Source: Thermoplasmatota archaeon (GTDB taxonomy: Archaea > Thermoplasmatota > E2 > JACPAO01 > JAHFTW01). From it: 5,278 nucleotides of DNA. This document shows, in pieces, positions 1-4,764 of the stretch. The notes beneath the pieces were generated by a model. The model made no database searches. It saw only the letters and a list, made by a program, of their open reading frames with translations, and was not told the DNA's origin. Numbering within the stretch: position 1 is the first letter of the stretch; each line of letters opens with the position of its first letter. Position numbers and translations under genes: made by a program. Location: assembly GCA_028289805.1 (NCBI GenBank), contig JANQNI010000068.1, positions 1-5,278 of the forward strand. Direction: 5' to 3'.

Positions 1-784
1 TGCAGGCGTCGGCCAGCATCGCGCCGACGTAGCTGGCGCCGAACTGGGTGCCGAAGCAGTTGCCCCTGGAGGCGTCGCGCGTGTCGACGGGGCCCGGCCG
101 GACGGGCAGGGCGATGTCGGCGTCGCCGACGCGCACGTCCCCGGACGACGTGCTCGTGGAGCCGGACGCGGCGTCCAGGAAGCCCGTGATGGTCCCGGTG
201 GTGGCGGCGCAGGCGGTGGCGCCCCTGCCGCTGCGGGCGACGTCGTTCATGAGGTAGACGTACACGGGGCCTGGGGGTCCCGTGTGGACGAGGGTGAGGC
301 TGTTGTCGCCGCCGCACCGGTTGAATGCGAGGGTGTCGGTGGCGGCCTCGGCGGCCTCGGGGCGGCAGACGCCGTTGCGGTTGCCGTCGACGCAGAGGCC
401 GAAGAAGACGTTCCGGCCCAGCAGGTCGTCGTGGACGCGGACGTGGACGGTGCCGTCGGTGCGCACGGTGAGGGCGTCGAGGTCGCCGCAGCCGCCGCCG
501 ACGCTGGTGCCGGCGCTGACCCCGGTCAGGTCGCCGTTGTCACACAGCAGCACGCCGGCCACGGGGCAATGGTGCTGGTCGTCGCCGACGGTGAGGCAGC
601 CGTCGTCGTCCTGGAGGTCCGTGGCGGGGCCGACGCCGCCGGCCAGCCCCAGGGCGTAGCGCTGCTGGAAGTCCGTGGGTTCGTCGTCGGCCTTGGCGGT
701 GGAGCCGGGCAGGGTGGCAAGCAGGAGGGTCGCGAGGATGCAGGCGCACCGGATGCGCCCGCTGCGGGGGTTCGGTTTGGTCAT
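1..784 (-). CDS. Secreted cysteine-rich protein of unknown function (C-terminus off the window)
   Basis: Reading the minus strand from the ATG at 784 gives 261 codons without a stop before the left edge, so the C-terminus is missing. The start MTKPNPRSGRIR is a basic n-region, followed by a hydrophobic core (about residues 13-26) and an Ala-Lys-Ala at 30-32, a classical Sec signal peptide with likely cleavage before Asp33. The mature part is rich in Gly, Asp, Thr and Val and has ten cysteines so far (63, 73, 81, 99, 131, 140, 157, 192, 243, 261), suggesting disulfides outside the cell. Residues 131-140 (CVDGNRNGVC) resemble a short Asp/Asn calcium-type loop closed by a cysteine pair; this is only a resemblance. 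I do not recognise the family. The high-GC codon use matches the neighbours. The ATG is supported by the position of the signal peptide; there is no strong Shine-Dalgarno site. Confidence 0.8.
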   Translation of the reverse strand, partial: MTKPNPRSGRIRCACILATLLLATLPGSTAKADDEPTDFQQRYALGLAGGVGPATDLQDDDGCLTVGDDQHHCPVAGVLLCDNGDLTGVSAGTSVGGGCGDLDALTVRTDGTVHVRVHDDLLGRNVFFGLCVDGNRNGVCRPEAAEAATDTLAFNRCGGDNSLTLVHTGPPGPVYVYLMNDVARSGRGATACAATTGTITGFLDAASGSTSTSSGDVRVGDADIALPVRPGPVDTRDASRGNCFGTQFGASYVGAMLADAC

Positions 785-795
785 GGGGATGCTCC

Positions 796-809
796 GCGGC
801 GAAAGCCGC
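796..809 (-). repeat. Short hairpin in the leader of the secreted-protein gene
   Basis: Five perfect G/C pairs (796-800 with 805-809) enclose a four-base loop. It lies 12 bases ahead of the ATG at 784, within the presumed 5' leader of the minus-strand gene. The loop reads GAAA on the plus strand but TTTC on the transcribed-sense strand, so the stable GNRA form would not occur in that mRNA. It may be chance in GC-rich DNA. Confidence 0.3.
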
Positions 810-860
810 AGATGAACATCGCATTCCCCTATGTGATGTTTTTAGACGATTCATTACCCA

Positions 861-877
861 CTATTAATAAAAATATG
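861..877 (-). promoter_or_regulatory. Candidate archaeal TATA region for the secreted-protein gene
   Basis: The minus strand reads CATATTTTTATTAATAG here, inside the most AT-rich segment of the window (28 of 40 bases at 841-880 are A or T). A TTTATTAA core resembles the archaeal TATA box. Transcription starting about 25 bases downstream would leave a leader of roughly 50-55 bases before the ATG at 784. The same T-rich run lies about 45-60 bases past the cutA stop on the same strand, so it could also serve as a U-rich terminator for cutA. Promoter function is inferred from composition and position only. Confidence 0.5.
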
Positions 878-894
878 CGGGCGAAATGGGTCCG

Positions 895-906
895 ATTCGG
901 CCGAAT
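895..906. repeat. 12-bp perfect palindrome between cutA and the secreted-protein gene
   Basis: ATTCGGCCGAAT is a perfect palindrome. It lies 15 bases beyond the cutA stop codon and about 20 bases upstream of the AT-rich promoter candidate of the next gene. It could be an operator for a dimeric regulator or part of the end of the cutA transcript. A single 12-bp palindrome can arise by chance, so the call is tentative. Confidence 0.35.
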
Positions 907-921
907 ATCGCCATCAAGCCT

Positions 922-1248
922 TCAAACGCCGGTGCTCCGGCTGTCGGCCACGCACCGCTGTGCCCACTGCGCGTAACGCGCCGGCACCACGGTCTCGGCC
1001 ACCACCTCCACGAGGGGGTTGTCGTAGGGGTGTCCGTCCAGCAGGGCGTTCCAGGCGTCGTCGCGGCGGTGGACCGGGGTGCGGGCCTCCAGGAGCCACT
1101 CCTGCTCGTCCTCCACTCGCCCCTTCCAGCGGTAGACGCTGCGCAGGGGGGAGACGTGGACGCAGCACGCCACGCGGCGCTCCACGAGCCGGCGGGCCGC
1201 GTCCGCCGCGTCGTCCTCGGAGCCGTAGGTGCTGCGCAGCAGGACCAT
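922..1248 (-). CDS. cutA: CutA family protein (CutA1-like, divalent-cation tolerance family)
   Basis: The gene encodes a 108-residue protein. CutA proteins are small, very stable trimers with a ferredoxin-like fold, linked genetically to divalent-metal tolerance in E. coli; their biochemical role is still unclear. Family marks visible here: the RRLVERRVACCV helix-to-strand segment (19-30), SVYRWKGRVEDEQEWLLEART (the YRW at 39-41 followed by the acidic turn and the WLLEART strand, 37-57), and the conserved HPYDNPLVEV strand (73-82). Cys28 and Cys29 sit where many CutA proteins carry one conserved cysteine. The length matches the family (about 100-112 residues). ATG at 1248 was chosen because the first beta-strand (MVLLRSTY) begins there; an in-frame GTG at 1278 would add ten residues that look unstructured. 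The gene is divergent from the site-2 protease gene and 137 bases ahead of the secreted-protein gene on the same strand. Confidence 0.92.
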   Translation of the reverse strand: MVLLRSTYGSEDDAADAARRLVERRVACCVHVSPLRSVYRWKGRVEDEQEWLLEARTPVHRRDDAWNALLDGHPYDNPLVEVVAETVVPARYAQWAQRCVADSRSTGV

Positions 1249-1290
1249 GGCGTTGTCGACGGGGCTGCCTTCGTCCACGCGGGCGCATGG

Positions 1291-1332
1291 AGGGGGCGCG
1301 TTTGGCCTTGACCCCGCGCACCGGCGCCCCCT
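1291..1332. repeat. 9-bp inverted repeat in the divergent cutA / protease region
   Basis: AGGGGGCGC at 1291-1299 is the exact inverse complement of GCGCCCCCT at 1324-1332, with a 24-base spacer. The pair lies between the cutA start and the candidate promoter of the protease gene, so it would be in the cutA leader or promoter. It could be an operator or a leader hairpin. G/C-only repeats are frequent in such GC-rich DNA, hence the low confidence. Confidence 0.35.
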
Positions 1333-1338
1333 GACGAG

Positions 1339-1351
1339 AACCCTTAACCCC
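1339..1351 (+). promoter_or_regulatory. Candidate promoter element for a leaderless protease transcript
   Basis: AACCCTTAACCCC is a small A/T-containing island in otherwise G/C-dense DNA. Its TTAA core is centred about 27 bases ahead of the GTG start at 1372, the usual distance between an archaeal TATA box and the transcription start. Together with the lack of a Shine-Dalgarno site before the GTG, this suggests a leaderless mRNA. Its reverse reads GGGGTTAAGGGTT and could also serve cutA. It is a weak match to a canonical TATA box. Confidence 0.35.
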
Positions 1352-1371
1352 GCAATCCGGGGTCGGCGGCC

Positions 1372-2775
1372 GTGGTCTCCGGTTGGGCCATCACCCTCGG
1401 CCTCGTCTGGGCGTACGTCCTCGTGCTGTTCTGGCTGCTGCGCAGCGGCAAGATGGAGAAGTGGAACCTCAGCCTGTTCCTGGGGTTCATCCTGATGATC
1501 CGCACCAAGCACGGCCGGGGCACCCTCAACGCCGTGGCGCGGCCCAAGCGGTTCTGGAACCTCTTCGGCGACGTCGGCGTCGTGCTGTCGTTCGTGGGCA
1601 TGGCGCTGATGACGTTCCTGATCCTCCTGACCGTCCGCCTCGTTCTGGACCCCGCCGTGGACATCGAGCCCCTCTCCGGCAGCGAGATCCTCGTCATCCC
1701 CGGCGTCAACCCCTTCGTGCCCCTGTGGTACGGCATCATCGCCCTCATCGTGACGCTGGTCGTCCACGAGGGTGGCCACGGCGTCCTGGCCCGCGCCAAC
1801 GACCTGAAGGTCAAGAGCCTCGGCCTCCTGTACCTCATCGTCCCCATCGGCGCCTTCGTGGAGCCGGACGAGGAGGAGATGGCCAAGACCAGCCGCCGCA
1901 AGCGGTTGCGCGTCTTCGCCGCCGGCGCCACCGTCAACATCGTCCTGGCCGTCCTCATCCTGGCCGCCCTGGGCGGACTGGTGGCGGCGGCCACGCCCGT
2001 CTCGGGGGTGCCCGTGCAGAGCATCACCGAGGGCGGCGGCGCCGAGGCGGCCGGCATCGAACCCGGCGACGTCCTGGTCTCCGTCGACGGGATGGCGCTC
2101 GCGGACGTGGGGGCGTTTCGCACCGCCATGGAGGACGTGACGCCGGGCGACGCCCTCGCGGTGACGACCGCCGACGGCGGAGCCCACGAGGTCCTCGTGG
2201 GCAGCCGCTGGGACAGCCTCGACGAGGCGGCCCGGCAGCAGGTCATCGAACTGACCGAGGAGGGCGCAGCCTACTGCGAGGCCGTCTTCGGCCGCACCTA
2301 CACCAGCGGCGCCCGCTGCGCCGAGGACCTGGAGGCCGACCCCCTGCTGGGCATCCAGATCTTCAACACCGAACTGGTGCAGGGCATCTTCACCGACCCG
2401 TGGAGCGACGGCGTCCGCTTCGTCGCGCTGATCCAGTTGCCCATCAACGAGATCCGCGGCCAGCCCGTCATGGGCGTCTACATGCCCGCCTTCCTGGAGA
2501 CGCCGTTCGAGGACAGCCTCTACTGGCCCCTGTTCAACACCCTGTTCTGGGTGTTCTGGATCAACCTCCTCGTCGGCCTGACCAACATCCTGCCCATGCT
2601 GCCCCTGGACGGCGGCCACATGTTCCGCGACGGCGTGGCCGGCCTCGTCGAGAAGGTGCGGCCCAACATCGAGCAGGCGCGCCGCGACCGCATCGTCGGC
2701 CGCAGCGCCACCGCCGTGAGCCTCCTCATCTTCGCGGCCATCCTGCTGCAGATCTTCGCGCCGCGCTTCCTCTGA
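1372..2775 (+). CDS. Membrane site-2 protease (M50 family zinc metalloprotease) with PDZ domain
   Basis: The 467-residue protein is an intramembrane zinc metalloprotease of the S2P/RseP family, which cleaves membrane-anchored substrates within the bilayer. The zinc motif HEGGH is at 132-136 inside a membrane helix, and the third-ligand motif NILPMLPLDGG is at 405-415 (Asn405, Pro408, Asp413). Probable membrane segments are about 5-23, 67-92, 119-140, 145-163, 184-207, 386-410 and 445-462. A PDZ domain occupies roughly 212-278, with GIEPGDVLVSVDG at 228-240. A further soluble region (about 280-385) carries Cys302 and Cys316. Only GTG at 1372 gives the full first helix: an in-frame TAA lies at 1345-1347, and there is no upstream ATG. 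No anti-sigma factor or other obvious substrate gene is adjacent, so the substrate is unknown. It may act in membrane quality control or signalling, by analogy with the family. Confidence 0.94.
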   Translation: MVSGWAITLGLVWAYVLVLFWLLRSGKMEKWNLSLFLGFILMIRTKHGRGTLNAVARPKRFWNLFGDVGVVLSFVGMALMTFLILLTVRLVLDPAVDIEPLSGSEILVIPGVNPFVPLWYGIIALIVTLVVHEGGHGVLARANDLKVKSLGLLYLIVPIGAFVEPDEEEMAKTSRRKRLRVFAAGATVNIVLAVLILAALGGLVAAATPVSGVPVQSITEGGGAEAAGIEPGDVLVSVDGMALADVGAFRTAMEDVTPGDALAVTTADGGAHEVLVGSRWDSLDEAARQQVIELTEEGAAYCEAVFGRTYTSGARCAEDLEADPLLGIQIFNTELVQGIFTDPWSDGVRFVALIQLPINEIRGQPVMGVYMPAFLETPFEDSLYWPLFNTLFWVFWINLLVGLTNILPMLPLDGGHMFRDGVAGLVEKVRPNIEQARRDRIVGRSATAVSLLIFAAILLQIFAPRFL

Positions 2776-2853
2776 GGGCCAAGCCACGCCGGACGCCCCG
2801 ACGGTCGGATTCGGCGGGACCGGCCGGCCCCCGCCACCGTCCCTTGTCGAAGC

Positions 2854-2880
2854 CCTCTTGAGGCGGCTGCCTTCAAGAGG
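2854..2880 (+). promoter_or_regulatory. Hairpin in the leader of the GltD-like gene
   Basis: CCTCTTGAGG (2854-2863) can pair with CTTCAAGAGG (2871-2880): ten pairs including one G-U, with a seven-base loop. The 3' arm contains purine-rich AAGAGG, which resembles a ribosome-binding sequence and runs on into GAGGAG (2877-2882), 14 bases before the ATG at 2897. The hairpin is 78 bases past the protease stop and has no T-run after it, so it does not look like a simple terminator. It could be a dimer-binding operator or a leader structure affecting translation; neither is proven. Confidence 0.5.
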
Positions 2881-2886
2881 AGCGCT

Positions 2887-2890
2887 GAGG
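2887..2890 (+). promoter_or_regulatory. Likely Shine-Dalgarno site (GAGG) for the GltD-like gene
   Basis: GAGG lies six bases before the ATG at 2897, a good distance. It supports that ATG over an in-frame TTG at 2858, whose extra 13 residues would be encoded by the hairpin itself and match nothing expected at the N-terminus of this family. Confidence 0.5.
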
Positions 2891-2896
2891 CCCTCC

Positions 2897-4246
2897 ATGG
2901 CGATGCAACTCGACCGCGTCAAGATGCCCGAGCTGGACCCCGACACGCGGACCTCCAGCTACGCGGAGGCCGTCCTGGGCTACAGCCGCAAGCTCGCCGT
3001 CGAGGAGGCGCTGCGCTGCATCGACTGCAAGACCAAGCCCTGCACCTACGGTTGCCCCGCCCTGACGCGCGCCCCCGAGTACATCCAGGCCATCGCCGAG
3101 GGCGACTTCGACCAGTCCCTCGCCATCGCCCTGGAGACCTACCCCATCCCCGGCACCCTCGGCCGCACCTGCTTCCACCCCTGCGAGGACGTCTGCGTCG
3201 TCGGCATCAAGGGCGAGCCCGTCGCCATCTGCAGCCTCAAGCGCGCCGCCTTCGACCACGGCAAGTGGCCCAAGATCGAGAAGCCCGCGCCCACCGGCAA
3301 GAGCGTCGGCGTCGTCGGCGGCGGCCCCGCCGGCCTCCAGGTCGCCTACGACCTGATTCGCAAGGGGCACGCCGTCACCGTCTACGAGGCGCTGCCCATC
3401 CTGGGCGGCATGATGACCGTCGGCATCCCCGCCTACCGGCTGCCCCGCGACGTCGTCCAGAAGGAGCTGGACAAGCTGCGCGAGTGGGGCGTCGATCTGG
3501 TGACCGACTGGCGCCTCGGCGAGGGGGATTTCACCCTGGACAACCTGCTGGGCAAGCACGACGCCGTCTTCCTCGGCGTCGGCTGCCACGCCCCCAAGAG
3601 CATCCGCGTCGAGGGGGAGGACCTGCCCGGCGTCACCCACGCCGTCGAGTGGCTGCGCAAGCTGGAGCTGGGGGAGCCGTACGACCTGGAGGGCAAGCGC
3701 ATCGTCATCATCGGCGGCGGCAGCACCGCCATGGACGTCTCGCGCAACAGCCTCCGCCTGGGCGCCAAGAGCGTCCACATCGTCTACCGCCGCGGCCGGC
3801 GCCAGATGACCGCCGCGCCGGAGGAGATCGTCCAGGCACGCGACGAGAAGATCCGCTTCCTCCTGATGGCCAACCCCACCCGCATCCTCCCCGACGACGG
3901 CGGCCACGTCAAGTTCGTCGAGTGCGTCCAGATGGAGCTGGGCCCGCCGGACGCGTCGGGCCGCAAGCGCCCCGAGCCCATCCCCCACAGCGAGTTCCTG
4001 CTCGCCGCCGACGAGGTCATCCTCGCCGTCGGCCAGAACCCCAGCCCCATCAAGCAGCACGTGGAGGACCGCGTGGCCATGACGCGCTGGGGCGACGTGC
4101 AGGTGGACGAGCAGTGCCGCACCAGCGACCCCCGCGTCTACGCCGCCGGCGACATCGCCCTGGGCCCCAGCAGCATCATCGAGGCCGTCGCCCACGCCCG
4201 CCGCGCCGCCGCCTCCATGCACGCGGACCTGATGGCCGATGCGTGA
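2897..4246 (+). CDS. gltD: GltD-like FAD/NAD(P)H Fe-S oxidoreductase (glutamate synthase small-subunit family)
   Basis: The 449-residue protein belongs to the family of the glutamate synthase small subunit and related electron-transfer flavoproteins, which pass electrons from NAD(P)H through FAD to Fe-S clusters and a partner. The N-terminal Fe-S domain has cysteines at 41, 44, 49 and 53 (CIDCKTKPCTYGC) and at 92, 96, 100 and 112 (GRTCFHPCEDVC region). The FAD Rossmann motif is VGGGPAGL (140-147), followed by EALPILGGMMTVGIPAYRLP (164-183), typical of the family. The NAD(P)-binding motif is IIGGGSTAMD (271-280), followed by the basic VYRRGRRQM (296-304). The second FAD motif is YAAGDIALGPSSIIEAV (415-431). 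Length is normal for the archaeal single-gene form. No large GltB-type subunit is in the window, so glutamate synthesis is not shown; the FHPCE cysteine pattern also occurs in flavoproteins that serve other dehydrogenases. It overlaps the downstream MoaC-like gene. Confidence 0.93.
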   Translation: MAMQLDRVKMPELDPDTRTSSYAEAVLGYSRKLAVEEALRCIDCKTKPCTYGCPALTRAPEYIQAIAEGDFDQSLAIALETYPIPGTLGRTCFHPCEDVCVVGIKGEPVAICSLKRAAFDHGKWPKIEKPAPTGKSVGVVGGGPAGLQVAYDLIRKGHAVTVYEALPILGGMMTVGIPAYRLPRDVVQKELDKLREWGVDLVTDWRLGEGDFTLDNLLGKHDAVFLGVGCHAPKSIRVEGEDLPGVTHAVEWLRKLELGEPYDLEGKRIVIIGGGSTAMDVSRNSLRLGAKSVHIVYRRGRRQMTAAPEEIVQARDEKIRFLLMANPTRILPDDGGHVKFVECVQMELGPPDASGRKRPEPIPHSEFLLAADEVILAVGQNPSPIKQHVEDRVAMTRWGDVQVDEQCRTSDPRVYAAGDIALGPSSIIEAVAHARRAAASMHADLMADA

Positions 4247-4634
4247 CCTGACGGACGCGGTCCCGGTGCGCCGCATGAGCGTGGCGCGGGGCCGGCTGGA
4301 GGGCTTCGGGCCCTCCGCCGAGGGCGCCGACCTGGGCCACGCCGAGGCCGCCGCCGAACTGGCCGTCAAGGCCGCCGACCGGTTCGTGGTCGGCCTGCAC
4401 GCCGCCCAGGTGACGCACGTCGACACCCTCGTCTCCCAGGAGGGCGAGGAGGGTGCGGGGGGCGAGGCGGGCGGGGGCCTCAGCGTCACCGTGACGGTGC
4501 AGGGCCACGCCCGCGCCGACCTGGACTCCGCCGCCCTCTCGGGCGTCTGCGCCGCCCTCCTGACCCTGCGCCACGCCCTCGGGGTCCCCGAGGCGCGGCT
4601 CGTGGACCTGCACCTGGTCCAGAACGTGGCGTGA
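4239..4634 (+). CDS. Divergent MoaC-like protein with altered active site
   Basis: This 131-residue protein starts with ATG inside the end of the GltD-like gene (8-base overlap), suggesting translational coupling. By eye it aligns to MoaC, the cyclic pyranopterin monophosphate synthase of molybdenum cofactor synthesis. The N-terminal RDLTDAVPVRRMSVARGRLE (2-21) resembles the MoaC VDVS...T-R-A-A start. Residues 36-62 match the AGI-AAK...LCHPL...V-V segment without gaps, keeping Lys44 and His54. Residues 92-110 match GVEMEALTAASVAALTIYD, with Asp94 and Asp96 in place of the two glutamates. However, the Cys before the His is Leu53, the Pro after it is Ala55, the Asp of YD is Leu110, the following Lys is Ala113, and the KSGG tail is absent. 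It is also shorter than typical MoaC (about 150-160). It is therefore probably a paralogue with lost or changed activity. A Gly/Glu-rich insert lies at 67-80. The start could be Met13 (4275), but the longer form aligns better. Homology was judged by eye only. Confidence 0.72.
   Translation: MRDLTDAVPVRRMSVARGRLEGFGPSAEGADLGHAEAAAELAVKAADRFVVGLHAAQVTHVDTLVSQEGEEGAGGEAGGGLSVTVTVQGHARADLDSAALSGVCAALLTLRHALGVPEARLVDLHLVQNVA
4442..4477 (+). other. Cluster of G-tracts (possible G-quadruplex) inside the MoaC-like gene
   Basis: Five runs of three or more G occur at 4442-4444, 4451-4453, 4457-4462, 4469-4471 and 4473-4477, with loops of 6, 3, 6 and 1 bases. They are on the coding strand, so the mRNA carries them too. 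They encode the Gly/Glu-rich insert of the protein. The tracts fit the usual G-quadruplex pattern, but folding is inferred. Confidence 0.45.
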
Positions 4635-4644
4635 CGGGGTGCGC

Positions 4645-4691
4645 CCCTCGCCGGCCGACGCCCTCCCCGACGGCCGGAACGGGCGCGAGGG
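4645..4691 (+). terminator. Possible GC-rich stem-loop after the MoaC-like gene
   Basis: An inner 7-bp stem (CCGGCCG 4651-4657 with CGGCCGG 4671-4677, 13-base loop) can be capped from outside by CCCTCG (4645-4650) pairing with CGAGGG (4686-4691), leaving an eight-base bulge on the right. It begins 10 bases after the stop at 4634. There is no T-run, and archaeal termination usually depends on T-rich tracts, so this could be an RNA 3'-end structure or chance in GC-rich DNA. Confidence 0.3.
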
Positions 4692-4743
4692 CCCGCGGAC
4701 GAACGCCCCCGCCCGCCACGGCCCACCGGAGACGAAGCTCAAG

Positions 4744-4753
4744 CCTAAGTACA
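4744..4753 (+). promoter_or_regulatory. Weak candidate TATA element for the pilin gene
   Basis: CCTAAGTACA is the least G/C-rich spot in the 130-base gap before the pilin. Its centre is about 17 bases before the first ATG (4765) but 28 bases before the in-frame ATG at 4777, which would fit a leaderless transcript starting at the second ATG. No Shine-Dalgarno site precedes either ATG. Confidence 0.3.
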
Positions 4754-4764
4754 CTACTGCACCA

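Noticed and set aside
540..854. 104-codon minus-strand frame starting at 854
   Set aside because: Arg/Pro/His-rich out-of-frame reading of the secreted-protein gene.
284..976. 230-codon plus-strand frame opposite the secreted-protein gene
   Set aside because: Val/Ala/Gly-rich shadow sequence; the minus strand has a convincing signal peptide and spaced cysteines.
1339..1351. Telomere-like GGGTTAAGGGTT reading
   Set aside because: Only two partial units within a gene-dense region; a promoter element is a simpler explanation.
1383..2861. 492-codon plus-strand frame overlapping the protease, and a similar 399-codon frame at 3052-4251
   Set aside because: Both translate to Arg/Pro/His/Gly-rich sequence without domain features and lie out of frame over genes with full sets of motifs.
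2858..2896. TTG start for the GltD-like gene, adding 13 residues
   Set aside because: The ATG at 2897 has GAGG six bases upstream and begins where the family begins; the extra codons overlap the hairpin.
922..2946. 674-codon open frame on the minus strand across the protease gene
   Set aside because: Only its final 108 codons are a real gene (cutA). The rest is antisense to the protease, low in complexity and rich in Asp, Gly, His, Gln and Ala, as expected from GC-biased codons of the opposite strand.
2873..4726. 617-codon open frame on the minus strand across the GltD-like and MoaC-like genes
   Set aside because: Long antisense frame caused by GC-rich third positions; its product is low-complexity Gly/Ala/Asp/Val and shows no domain, while the plus strand encodes clear families.
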